A DNA stretch of 64,000 bases from Patulibacter medicamentivorans (GTDB taxonomy: Bacteria; Actinomycetota; Thermoleophilia; Solirubrobacterales; Solirubrobacteraceae). Location: positions 1 through 64,000 of the forward strand of contig NZ_AGUD01000295.1 of the NCBI RefSeq assembly GCF_000240225.1, read 5' to 3'. The notes under the pieces were generated by a model. It made no database searches and was not told the origin of the DNA. It worked only from the letters and a program-made list of their open reading frames with translations. The position numbers and the translations under genes are program-made. This document shows, one piece after another, positions 1-9,000 of this stretch (its first letter is position 1; the number at the start of each line of letters is the position of its first letter).

Positions 1-990
1 CCGGACCGCGGCCGATACGCCGACGGCGCCGGCGAGCGCCACCACGGGCGCGAGCGCGGCCAGCGACGGCGCGGCACCGGCGACGTTCGCCGCGGCCCCC
101 GTCCACCGCGACGACCAGCGGTCCGGCACGAGCAGGCTTCCGAGGTGCTCGCCGACCGCTTCGGGAGCCGCGGTCGGGGCCCCGCCGACGACCGCCCACG
201 GCAGGGCGAGCGGCGGAACGACCGCGCTGGCCGCGCGCAACCGCCGCACGAGCGCGCGACAGGCCGAGCAGTCCGCCAGATGGGACGTGGCGATCGCGTG
301 CCGCTCGCCGTCCCGGTCGAGCGCGTCGAACGCGTAGGCGGTGATCAGCGAACGCTGCTCGCGGCACCAGTCGCCCTCGCGCAGGTCGTCGACGAGCGAG
401 CCGACCTGCTTCGAGACGCGATCCATCACCTTGCCCATCCGCCTCGGCGTGAGCCCCAGGACGTCGGCCGCCTCGGCCCGGCTGTACCCGTGGAGGTAGC
501 AGAGCGTCGCGGCCTCGCGCTCCCGCGGGCGCAGGCGAACGCGGAGCCCCTCGGCGAACGACCGGAGCATCTGGGCGTCGTCCAGCTGCTGGTCGAGGTC
601 GGCGGCCGCCGCCGCCAGGTCGGCGACCTCGCAGTCGTCGGCGCGACGATCCAGCCGGAGCCGCCGCGCCTCGTCGATCGCCCGGAAGTACGCGGCCTGG
701 GCCAGGAAGCCGCCGAGGTTGTCGATCTCCTCGCCCGCCAGCATGCGCTGGTAGAGGCCGTGCCAGGCGAAGTTGTACGCCGCGTCCTGGTCGGCGCGGT
801 CCAGGATCAGCCCCACGCGGCGGAGCTTGACGTCGAGCGTGCGGAGGGTGCTGGAGCGGAGGGACTCGTAGCTCTGCTGCAGCACCCGATCGGCGCGCCG
901 ACGGGCACCTCCCCGCACCCCAGCGGCCGAGCCACGCGATGACGGGCCGCCCGTCGCACGCTCCATCGTGTGTTCGATGTATGCCGACAT
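1..990 (-). CDS. Sigma-70-like regulator with C-terminal zinc-finger/membrane tail (partial)
   Basis: The frame runs off the left edge, so the C-terminus is missing. The N-terminal third resembles sigma region 2 (LAQAAYFRAIDEARRLRLDRR, near residues 80-105). A clear region 4 helix-turn-helix follows (RLRPREREAATLCYLHGYSR, then AEAADVLGLTPRRMGKVMDR). After it comes an anti-sigma-type zinc-finger signature (HLADCSACRALVRRL, an HxxxCxxC arrangement) and a hydrophobic alanine/valine-rich stretch near the cut end. It therefore looks like an ECF-type sigma factor fused to its own zinc-finger and membrane segment. This architecture is known in Thermoleophilia; the fusion's effect on activity is inference. 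I chose the ATG at 988-990 (MSAYIEH) because it opens the frame; the later methionine MERATGG is possible. Confidence 0.7.
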   Translation of the reverse strand, partial: MSAYIEHTMERATGGPSSRGSAAGVRGGARRRADRVLQQSYESLRSSTLRTLDVKLRRVGLILDRADQDAAYNFAWHGLYQRMLAGEEIDNLGGFLAQAAYFRAIDEARRLRLDRRADDCEVADLAAAAADLDQQLDDAQMLRSFAEGLRVRLRPREREAATLCYLHGYSRAEAADVLGLTPRRMGKVMDRVSKQVGSLVDDLREGDWCREQRSLITAYAFDALDRDGERHAIATSHLADCSACRALVRRLRAASAVVPPLALPWAVVGGAPTAAPEAVGEHLGSLLVPDRWSSRWTGAAANVAGAAPSLAALAPVVALAGAVGVSAAVR

Positions 991-1197
991 TTGCGACCGA
1001 CGGTAGCGAGGCTTTCGCCGATCGCGGCGCGTCTCAACGGATCGCCGATCTCGCTTGCGTTGGCGGCCCCGATCCGCTAGCCCCGCGGAATCGGACCGTG
1101 AAACCCGGGAACGCCCTGCAAAGCACGCAGTTCGCCCGAACGCGCCCGCTGCCGTCGAACCGCGGCTCGGCGGGTGGACGGAGATCCTATCCCGTCG

Positions 1198-2916
1198 TCA
1201 GAGGCTCGGCGGGGCCGCCTCCGGCAGCCGGTCGGGAAGCTCGCTGGGTCGGGTCGCGCCGAGCTCGGCGGGCTTGCGCGAGATCAGCAGCCAGTCGAAC
1301 TCGACCTCCCCCGCCCCGTCGCCGAGCTCCTCGACCACGAACCCGTCGGGCGAGCGCTCGACCACGGCGAGTCCGCCGCAGCGGCCGTTCGGCGTGACCA
1401 GCACCCGGTAGGCGGCCTCCTCGCCGTGGACGACGAGGTCGGCCGCCTCGTCCCCGAGCAGGACCGTCGCGCGGCCGGACGACAGTCGACCGGTTCCCGA
1501 GATCTGGACCTCCTCCTCGAGCACCAGCGGCGACGTGACGACCCGGTGGCCGACCCGCGTCTCGAGGTGGGTGAGGAGCGCGCTGCCGGCCGAGCTCGTG
1601 TACTTGCCGTTGGTGCCGAAGCCGTAGGCGCCTCCGGGGCCCACGATCGAGACGACGCCGGTGATGTAGTCGCCGGAGCGGCGGGCGTGGTTGTAGAAGC
1701 CCGCGATCTGGTTGACGCCGGACGAGCTCAGCGCGTAGATCGCGTTGCCGCTGCCCGGCTTGAGCGCCAGGAGGCCGTTGACCAGGGTCTGCCCGTTGGC
1801 GGTCAGGGCGCCGACGGTCGCGCCGCCGTTGACGTTGAGGCCCGGCGTCGTGACCGCGCTCGCCCAGAACCCTCCCGTCGACGCGAGGTTGCCGTTGACG
1901 TTCGTGGGACCGAGGGAGGACGCGCCGCCCACGGTCACCCCGTCGCCGATCGACGCGTGGCCGGAGATCGAGAGGCTGTTGCCCGCCACGGGCCCCGTGG
2001 AGACGCTCTCCGCGCTCAGCGCGCCGGTCACGTCGAGCGTCTTGCCGATGGTGGCCGCCTCGCTGACGCCCAGCGTCCCGCCGGCCGTGACGTCGCCCGA
2101 GGCCTTGACGCTCGTCGGCGTGAGCGCCGGGTTCGAGACCGTCAGCGTGAGGGTCTCGTAGAGGACGATCGTCTCGTAGCCGGTCGATGGCGAGTCGTGG
2201 GCCGGGTTCCCGGTGCTCGACGCGACCAGCACGAAGGTCGTGTCGGTCAGCAGCCCGTCGGCGATCTCGAAGCTGGTCGCGGTGCCGGCGTAGACCGGCA
2301 TCGAGATCCCCTTCCGGTACAGCTCGTACCAGGTGCCGTTGCCCTCCCACTCGAGCAGGATCGGCGCTCCGAGCGCGAACTCGGTGGCGGGCACGGTCGG
2401 CGCCGTCGGCGCCACCGCCACCAGGTTCTGGACGTAGAACCGCGGCAGCACCTTGTCGAGCGTGAAGCTGCCGCGGTTCGGGTCCAGCTTCTCCGGGTCG
2501 GTGCCCGAGGTCTCCTCGATCACGTACTCGAACTGCCCCGGGGCGAGGTTGACGATCGCGTCGAGGCTGGGCACGAGGTTCGCCGAGCCGATCAGCCAGT
2601 CCGCCGGGTCGGTGCTGAGCGCCCTGAAGGTGAACTTCGCCCAGGTCACGGTCGGATCGCCGCCGAGCGCGCCGACCTCGACCGACGTCGGGTTCCAGGC
2701 CGCGGTGTTGATCGACGCGGTCGGCACGTTCGCCACGGCCGCCAGCGAGGCCGGGTCGTCGCCCAGGGGCACCGCGATCAGCAGCTGGTTGCAGTAGACC
2801 GCGTCCGACGGGTCCGAGACCGAGACGTTGATGCGCCCGCGCGTGCCCGCCTGGGCCGTGCTCGTCTGCAGCGGCGCCGGATCGGTCGAGAAGGTGTAGT
2901 CGAGCAGCAGAGCCAT
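1198..2916 (-). CDS. Beta-strand-repeat, tail-fibre-like protein (last gene of DUF6603 operon)
   Basis: This 572-residue protein of unknown function has no signal peptide or membrane segment. Residues 1-250 are a beta-rich domain. Residues about 255-400 are a repetitive Gly/Ser/Thr/Val stretch of short strands (for example ATIGKTLDV, ASIGDGVTVGGAS, GGATVGALTANG), like beta-helical shafts of tail fibres or surface proteins. The C-terminal about 100 residues (VLVTPNGRC, GFVVEELGDG, VEFDWLLISRKP) resemble an end domain common on bacterial beta-repeat and fibre-like proteins. It starts 16 bases after the upstream gene and has a GGAGG ribosome site about 7 bases before the ATG, so it is the distal gene of the five-gene operon. 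A role as the extended, possibly trimeric, fibre of an assembly is inference. Confidence 0.8.
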   Translation of the reverse strand: MALLLDYTFSTDPAPLQTSTAQAGTRGRINVSVSDPSDAVYCNQLLIAVPLGDDPASLAAVANVPTASINTAAWNPTSVEVGALGGDPTVTWAKFTFRALSTDPADWLIGSANLVPSLDAIVNLAPGQFEYVIEETSGTDPEKLDPNRGSFTLDKVLPRFYVQNLVAVAPTAPTVPATEFALGAPILLEWEGNGTWYELYRKGISMPVYAGTATSFEIADGLLTDTTFVLVASSTGNPAHDSPSTGYETIVLYETLTLTVSNPALTPTSVKASGDVTAGGTLGVSEAATIGKTLDVTGALSAESVSTGPVAGNSLSISGHASIGDGVTVGGASSLGPTNVNGNLASTGGFWASAVTTPGLNVNGGATVGALTANGQTLVNGLLALKPGSGNAIYALSSSGVNQIAGFYNHARRSGDYITGVVSIVGPGGAYGFGTNGKYTSSAGSALLTHLETRVGHRVVTSPLVLEEEVQISGTGRLSSGRATVLLGDEAADLVVHGEEAAYRVLVTPNGRCGGLAVVERSPDGFVVEELGDGAGEVEFDWLLISRKPAELGATRPSELPDRLPEAAPPSL

Positions 2917-2932
2917 GGGGTGTCCCTCCGGG

Positions 2933-5900
2933 TCAGGTTGGCGGTGGCGCGTCGGCGAGGTCGACGACGAGCTGCAGCCGCCCGTCGCGCAGCGAGGCCA
3001 GGTAGGGCTTGAGCTCGGCGCCGGGCGTGGCGTCGACGAGGCCGTAGGGCGTCCAGGCCGGCTCCTGGTCCCAGAAGGTCCAGGTGCCCGCGCGCTCGGA
3101 CGGGATCGGCAGGACGACCGAGCTGGCCGGATCCGGGGTCGTGCCCGCGATCGTCGGCGTCGGCTGCACGTAGGTCAGCGCGGGCTCGAGCCGGAACGTC
3201 ACCTCGAGCCGGCGCAGCGCCCGCGCGACGAACGGCCCGGGCAGGTCGGCGCGGACGACGGGGACCACGCCGGTGGTCGCGTGGACGCCCGCCCGCGGGT
3301 CGACGAGCATCGTGATCGGCGCCGGCGCGGCGTCGGGTCGCAGCGCGAGGTAGTTCGGCCCGTCGGCGCCCGGCGCGCCGATCGGATGGACGTACCCCTG
3401 CGCGGTCTGCGTCCGCGGGGTCGCGACGGTGTTCAGCGTCGAGTAGTCCTCGTGCGCGAAGTACCCGATCAGGCCGTCGTCGCGGGTGGCGAGGTCGCCG
3501 AGGCGAACCGCGAACGGCTGCTGCCGGACCGCCGTCGACGGAGCGGCGAACGTGCCGGCCCAGCTCGGGTCCCGGCGCGGCGGCTGCCGCAGGCTCAGCC
3601 GCAGGCTGGCGCGGACCAGGGCGAGCGGCCGGCCGATCAGCACCGACAGCGCCTGATCGCGCCGGGCGCCGAGCGGATCGGTCGTCCAGAGGGTCGTGTC
3701 GATGGCGTCGAGGAACGCGTCGAACGCCGCCTCCTGCGCGAGCGCCGGCGCGCTGATCATCTGGGCGAGCCGCGGGGCCGCGGCGGCGACGTCGGCCATC
3801 GTCCGGACGTCGCCGTGCGGTGGCGGGTCCCAGTGCCCGCTGCGGGTGCCGTCGGCCGCGACGACGAGCCGGACCTCGCCGAGCGCGGTGCCGTCGGGCC
3901 CGAACACGAGCACGCTGTGGTCCAGGTGGTTCGGCAGCAGCCAGCCGCAGACCGGGTTGGCGTCGGCGTCGCGCCACAGGAGCCTCGCGTCGTCGCGACC
4001 GTCCACCAGATCGAAGTCGAGCCGGGTCGGCTGCAGGATCCGCGGCGGCAGCTCGACCACCGACGCCACGTTCGGCACCGCCTTGGCGGTCGGCGCCATC
4101 GCCGGGTCGACGACGGCCGGGAAGTTGGCGGCGTCGTGGATCCCGCTCTCCGAGCGCCCGTCGCCGACCACGGTCAGCGTGCGGCCGAACTTGTCGTAGA
4201 GCGCCAGGTAGGTGAGCCACATCTGCCCCTGGCGCAGCGGCTGGAACGGCGGGCTGACCCCGGCGACCATGAACGGGGCCGTCGTCACCGCCCCGCGATA
4301 GCGCGCGGCGAGCAGGCCGGCGGCGTCGGCGTCCGGGAAGCCCGCGAGCTCGGCGATCGAGTAGGAGGGCTCGCTGCCGGTGACCGGCGTCTGCTCGGCC
4401 GGCGCCGGGCGGCGCATCGCCCGCTGGTCGCGGACCGTGAGCTGCGCGTTGAACCCGGTCAGGGCCTGGGTCAGGACCGGCAGCGGGGTTCGGCCGCCGA
4501 AGATCTCCTCGTAGACGTGCCGCAGCTCGGCCGAGCCGCCGAACTGGTCGAGGAACGTCTGCAGCCGCGCGCCCATGACGACCTGGGCGTGCGGGCTCAG
4601 CAGCGAGATGCCGGACAGCGACTGCGGAGTCGCGGTCGCGGGCGTCCGCGGCGCGTAGCGGTAGTCCTCGCCGTCGAACGCCCACTGCGCGCCGTCGCCG
4701 AGCGGCGCGTACGCGGCGGCCCACTCCACGAACATCGGCTGCCACGGCTGGACCCACGGGATCAGGCCGAGCGCCGGCAGCGGCGAGGAGTACGCGGGCG
4801 CCGCCCGGGTGGCGATGGCCTTGGCGACGTCCCCGGGCGGCTTGCCGAGCGCCTGCCCGATCAGCGTCGCGTTGGCGGGGTCGACGAGCAGCCACTCCGC
4901 GAGCACCGCGCCGACGCCGTCCGGCAGCCCGGCACGGGCGGGCAGCGCGGCGGCCAGGGCCGGCATCCCGGCGAGCGTCGCCGGGACCCCGTCGACGGTG
5001 AGGCTCGCGACGAGGTCGGACTGCAGCCGCGCGACGGGCGGGGTCGCGGTCGACTCGTCCGGCGGCTGGACGCCCGACACGACGACGACCGGGTCGTTGG
5101 GCATCCAGTAGCGGGGCGCCTCGACCGCCTTCAGGACCTTCGCCGTCGCGTCGAGGCCGCGAGCGCGGGCGAACGCGCCGATCCCCGCCGTCAGCGCGTC
5201 CTGGGGGTCGGGCACGTGGGGGTCCGGCTGGGGCACGCGATCGGCCAGCGCGCGCACCGTCGCGAGCTGGTCGAGCAGCTGTCGCGCGACGCTCGCGGTC
5301 CCGTCCCCGGCCACGAAGGTGGGGTCCAGCTGCTGGGTCAGCTGCTCCTGCGACGCGACGCCCGGCGGTGGGTCGGGGAACGAGTCGGAGGGGTAGCGGC
5401 CCGCCTTCCACCACAGCTCGTGGAACCGCCACTGGAGCGCGTCGAGGTCGCCGAGCGCCAGGTCGAGGCGCAGCTGGTCGGCGTTGAGCTGGGCGAGCCA
5501 GGTCCGCTCGCCGACCGTGAGCGTGGCGGCGCTGGCGTCCTGGTCCTCGGCGGCGACGATCTCCCAGCGATAGCCGCCCGCCGACGACCCGTGCCAGGCC
5601 CGGCGGATGCTGCGATCGAGCAGCGCCTCGCCGTTGACCTCGCCGAGCACCGGCAGCAGGTCGTACTGGAACGCCCGCAGCAGCTGCTCGCCGCCCGATC
5701 GCAGGTCCGGGGCGCGCGCCGCCAGCAGCGACGTGAACGCGTCGGTCGTCGTGTTGCCGACGCCGACGTCGATGTCGGGGCTGTGCTTCAGGGCCGCGAG
5801 CGGATCCTGCTCGCCGCAGGCCGGCGGGCCCGACGGATCCCATGCGACCCCCAGGGCGAGGCCCTCGTAGAGCGTCCTGGTCGCCGGCTGCGCGCGATCG

Positions 5901-6688
5901 CCCGCGACGCTCCAGTCGAGCGCGGACAGCGCGTCGAGGTACGGCGTGTCGGAGCCGCTGTCCGCCGCCCACCCGGCGAGCGGGTCGTCGTCGGCGCTGG
6001 AGTGCCACCCGACGACGGCGTAGCTGACGGTGCCGGCGCCGGCGGGCACGCCGGCCATCGCGTCGTAGAACGAGAAGACCCCGCGGTTGTGGGGCGTGTA
6101 GATCGGGAACGCGACGTTGCCCGGGGCCAGCGCGGTCAGGAACGCGCTGTCGGGATCGCGTTCCTGCCACTGGGCGAGCGGGAAGGCGGCCCCGATCATC
6201 GCGTAGGGCGTCCTGCCGGCGGGCGGCAGCTGGACGGTGTTGCGGCAGGGGTCCGGGCTCGCGGCCCAGCGCCGCGCCAGGTCGGAGTCGACCAGGCACA
6301 TGCTCATCTGGGCGACGTCCGCCCCGGCCGCCTTCGATGCCGGGCTGTACGGGCAGTCGCTCTCGACGACCCAGGAGGTCGCGCTCAGCGTCGCGCCCTG
6401 GACGAACCGCGAGACCAGCCAGCGGTTGGGCACCAGCGGATGCTCGATCGTCCCGGTGCGCGCGTCCTGGACGCCCTGGCGGAGCGCGTCGGGGATCACC
6501 CAGTGCAGGCGCACGCCCGGCCCGCCGCCGGTGATCCCGTCCTGCTGCGCGACGGGCTCGGGGCTGGAGAACTCGTCGAGCGCGGCGTAGTCGTAGCGCC
6601 ACCAGCGGAAGCCGTCGCGCGCGATCAGCTGCGCGTTGACCGACAGGGCGTCGAGCTGGACGGGGACGACGAGCGCGGGGCCGGTCAT
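2933..6688 (-). CDS. Giant uncharacterised protein, 1251 residues (DUF6603 operon)
   Basis: I do not recognise a named domain. The frame can be read further upstream, but the ATG at 6686-6688 (MTGPALVVPVQLDAL) has an AGGAGG site 6 bases before it and lies 2 bases after the preceding stop. The protein is soluble-looking, with no signal peptide or transmembrane helices. Conserved-looking blocks include FRWWRYDYAALDEF near the N-terminus, MWLTYLALYDKFGRTLTVV, CGWLLPNHLDHSVLVF, and VLIGRPLALVRASLRLSL in the C-terminal half. I have the impression of a widespread large 'hypothetical protein' family with these blocks, but could not search. Coupling to the 769-residue and DUF6603 genes suggests the products act together. 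Confidence 0.85.
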   Translation of the reverse strand: MTGPALVVPVQLDALSVNAQLIARDGFRWWRYDYAALDEFSSPEPVAQQDGITGGGPGVRLHWVIPDALRQGVQDARTGTIEHPLVPNRWLVSRFVQGATLSATSWVVESDCPYSPASKAAGADVAQMSMCLVDSDLARRWAASPDPCRNTVQLPPAGRTPYAMIGAAFPLAQWQERDPDSAFLTALAPGNVAFPIYTPHNRGVFSFYDAMAGVPAGAGTVSYAVVGWHSSADDDPLAGWAADSGSDTPYLDALSALDWSVAGDRAQPATRTLYEGLALGVAWDPSGPPACGEQDPLAALKHSPDIDVGVGNTTTDAFTSLLAARAPDLRSGGEQLLRAFQYDLLPVLGEVNGEALLDRSIRRAWHGSSAGGYRWEIVAAEDQDASAATLTVGERTWLAQLNADQLRLDLALGDLDALQWRFHELWWKAGRYPSDSFPDPPPGVASQEQLTQQLDPTFVAGDGTASVARQLLDQLATVRALADRVPQPDPHVPDPQDALTAGIGAFARARGLDATAKVLKAVEAPRYWMPNDPVVVVSGVQPPDESTATPPVARLQSDLVASLTVDGVPATLAGMPALAAALPARAGLPDGVGAVLAEWLLVDPANATLIGQALGKPPGDVAKAIATRAAPAYSSPLPALGLIPWVQPWQPMFVEWAAAYAPLGDGAQWAFDGEDYRYAPRTPATATPQSLSGISLLSPHAQVVMGARLQTFLDQFGGSAELRHVYEEIFGGRTPLPVLTQALTGFNAQLTVRDQRAMRRPAPAEQTPVTGSEPSYSIAELAGFPDADAAGLLAARYRGAVTTAPFMVAGVSPPFQPLRQGQMWLTYLALYDKFGRTLTVVGDGRSESGIHDAANFPAVVDPAMAPTAKAVPNVASVVELPPRILQPTRLDFDLVDGRDDARLLWRDADANPVCGWLLPNHLDHSVLVFGPDGTALGEVRLVVAADGTRSGHWDPPPHGDVRTMADVAAAAPRLAQMISAPALAQEAAFDAFLDAIDTTLWTTDPLGARRDQALSVLIGRPLALVRASLRLSLRQPPRRDPSWAGTFAAPSTAVRQQPFAVRLGDLATRDDGLIGYFAHEDYSTLNTVATPRTQTAQGYVHPIGAPGADGPNYLALRPDAAPAPITMLVDPRAGVHATTGVVPVVRADLPGPFVARALRRLEVTFRLEPALTYVQPTPTIAGTTPDPASSVVLPIPSERAGTWTFWDQEPAWTPYGLVDATPGAELKPYLASLRDGRLQLVVDLADAPPPT

Positions 6689-6690
6689 GC

Positions 6691-9000
6691 TCAGCCTCCT
6701 GTCGGCGCGGTGAACGCGACCGCCTCGGGGGCGTTCAGCATCTGCAGCGCGAGGTCGGCGGATCCGAACGTCGCGACCGCGGTCTGCGCCGCCTTGGCGA
6801 CGCCCGCCGCGAGCTGGGCGACCAGGCCGCCCTCCGCTCCCGGCGCCACGTTCAGCACCCGGGCGCCGCCGGGCCGCATCGCGCCGGGCAGCGTGCCCTG
6901 CGGGTCCCGCACGAGGACGACCGGATCGCCGGGGAACTGCTCGCCGACCTGGAGCGACGCGGTCGCGGCGAGGCTGCGCAGCGTCGCGCAGCCGTCCTGG
7001 TCGACGCCGAACCGGAAGCCCTCCTGCGGCTCGGCGACCGTGACCTTCGCAGGGGTGCCGGTGAACAGGCACAGCAGGACGTCGGGCGACAGGCGCTCCA
7101 TCCGCAGCGTCGCGAGCAGGGCCCCGTCGTGGTCCTCGGGACGGACGGCCAGGTTCGGCCATCCCGAGACGACGCCCGAGCGCAGGAGCATCCCGCTCAT
7201 CGGCCCCGTGCCCGTGGCCGGCGACGGCGGTCCGGTCCCCGCGATCGTCGACCGGTACTCCGCGACCGCGTCGTAGGCGGCCGCGTGGAGGACGTCGCCG
7301 GCGATCTGGTGGAAGAACGTGTCGCGGCTGGACTCGATCCCAATCGACAGCGCGCCGTCGAGGAGCGCCGCGAGCCAGTTCGGGTCGAGGTGGAAGAAGC
7401 GCAGCGACTCGCGGGGCAGCATCGACTCGCGCGGGACCAGCGCGTGGAACGGCACCGGCCCCAGCAGCAGCAGCTGCCCGAGCCAGGTCGCGACCGGGTC
7501 GAGGTCGACGCCGACCGCGTCGAGCAGCGCCTGCTGCACGTCGTCCTCGGCGAGGAAGGCGGCGAGCGCCTCCTGCGGCGAGCTGTCCGGCCCGGGCGGC
7601 GGCGGGGCCGGAGGGACCGGGAGCAGCCCCGGCTTGCCGAGGTCGGCGAGCAGGTCGGCGGTGAGCACGCCGCGCAGCTCGTCCTGCACGTTCGCGCCCG
7701 ACAGCGCCGCGATCTCGGTCGCGCTGAACGCGTCGCTCGTGAGCCGGTGGTGGAGGGCGTCGGCGAACCGGTGTCCGCGCGTGCGCAGGTCGAGCAGCCG
7801 CTGGCCGAACGCCGGGTCCGCGAGCGCCGCGGCGCGACCGACGTGGAACGCGGCGGCCAGCGATGCGTCGAAGACCCCGTAGGCGGGCTGGTAGGCGAGC
7901 GCCGCGTCGGCGGTCGGCAGCGGCGTGGAGCGGTCGAGTCGCGCGACCGGGTACGGCGCGAGCGGGCCGCGGTACCAGCCCAGGGTCGACTCTCCGGTGC
8001 GCGTCGCGTACGTGAGCGGGACGTAGCCCTGCCGCAGCCGGGCGATCGCCTCGCCGCCCCCGGGCGCCGCGCCGTCGATCGAGTCCGAGCGGAGCCGCAG
8101 CCGGTAGGCGTCGGGCGCCGGCGACCCGTGGTCGCTGCCGGCCTGGACGATCGCCTCCATCAGCCCGCGGAAGTCCTCCCGCGGGTCGGGGATCGTCCAG
8201 AACGACCAGCTCGCCAGCGACGCGAGCGCGACGCTCGTGGCGCTGCCGAAGTCCGGCGACTCGACCAGGTACGGCTCGAGCCCCTCGACCGACACCAGGT
8301 GGACCAGGCAGCGGGCCGGCGGGTCGCCCGCGGCGGCGGGCGCGGCCGGGAAGCGGTTGGCGACGACGACGGAGAACAGGCCCTGCTCGGCGAGGGTCGC
8401 CTTGTCGGCGGTGCTCGCCTGGCGGCAGTGCGCGAGGTACTCGAGCTCGTCCAGGCGCGGCATGACCGCCGCGAAGGCCGTGGTCGGCACGACGACCATC
8501 GTCATCGGGTCGCTGCCGGCGACGTCGTGCTCGCGCGTGACCGACGGCTTGAGCACGCTCCCGTCGGCGGTCGCGAGGAACGCGTCGACCGTGGTCGCGA
8601 TCGCTCCGGTGGCCGAGCCGGCGGGGTCGACGACCTGGTCCGCGTCGAGCACCAGCAGGGCGAGCCACGGGCGGCCCGCGACGTCGCCGGCCAGCGACCG
8701 CTCCCAGGGGAGCATCGGCTCGCTCAACACCACGTGCGGCAGCTCGTCCGCGAACTGCCCGGTGCTGCCCGGCGGCGGGTGGAGGGCGAGGATCTCGTCC
8801 TGCGGCAGCGAGAGCTGCGGCGCGGTGACGACCAGCTCCTGCTTCGCCGTGAGCGCGTCGGCGTTGACGACCGCGCTGCCGTCGAGCAGCGCGTGATCGG
8901 CCTCGAGGTACCAGCTGCCGGCCCCGAGCGCGGGCAGGTAGCTGTCGTACAGGCGGAGGTCGCCGACCGGGATCGGGGACGGCGTCGGATCGCTGCTCAT
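6691..9000 (-). CDS. Uncharacterised 769-residue protein (DUF6603 operon)
   Basis: No named domain is recognised. The ATG at 8998-9000 (MSSDPTPSPIPVGDLRLYDSYLPALGAG) overlaps the DUF6603 gene's stop in an ATGA arrangement, so translation is coupled, and a GGAGGTGA sequence lies just upstream. Visible blocks are LYDSYLPALGAGSWYLEADH at the N-terminus, LSEPMLPWERSL followed by RPWLALLVLDADQ, LRFFHLDPNWLAALLDGALS, WPNLAVRPEDHDG and DVLLCLFTGTPAKVTVAEP. A proline-rich linker (PVPPAPPPPGP) precedes the C-terminal half. There is no signal peptide or membrane helix. Together with the next gene it looks like a conserved partner of the DUF6603 protein; function unknown. Confidence 0.85.
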   Translation of the reverse strand: MSSDPTPSPIPVGDLRLYDSYLPALGAGSWYLEADHALLDGSAVVNADALTAKQELVVTAPQLSLPQDEILALHPPPGSTGQFADELPHVVLSEPMLPWERSLAGDVAGRPWLALLVLDADQVVDPAGSATGAIATTVDAFLATADGSVLKPSVTREHDVAGSDPMTMVVVPTTAFAAVMPRLDELEYLAHCRQASTADKATLAEQGLFSVVVANRFPAAPAAAGDPPARCLVHLVSVEGLEPYLVESPDFGSATSVALASLASWSFWTIPDPREDFRGLMEAIVQAGSDHGSPAPDAYRLRLRSDSIDGAAPGGGEAIARLRQGYVPLTYATRTGESTLGWYRGPLAPYPVARLDRSTPLPTADAALAYQPAYGVFDASLAAAFHVGRAAALADPAFGQRLLDLRTRGHRFADALHHRLTSDAFSATEIAALSGANVQDELRGVLTADLLADLGKPGLLPVPPAPPPPGPDSSPQEALAAFLAEDDVQQALLDAVGVDLDPVATWLGQLLLLGPVPFHALVPRESMLPRESLRFFHLDPNWLAALLDGALSIGIESSRDTFFHQIAGDVLHAAAYDAVAEYRSTIAGTGPPSPATGTGPMSGMLLRSGVVSGWPNLAVRPEDHDGALLATLRMERLSPDVLLCLFTGTPAKVTVAEPQEGFRFGVDQDGCATLRSLAATASLQVGEQFPGDPVVLVRDPQGTLPGAMRPGGARVLNVAPGAEGGLVAQLAAGVAKAAQTAVATFGSADLALQMLNAPEAVAFTAPTGG

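Noticed and set aside
2915-7276. Very long plus-strand open frame (over 1400 codons) opposite the giant operon
   Set aside because: Its translation is low-complexity Arg/Gly/Ala/Val with no family resemblance, as expected for an antisense frame of GC-rich genes. The minus-strand frames have clear protein-like sequence and ribosome sites.
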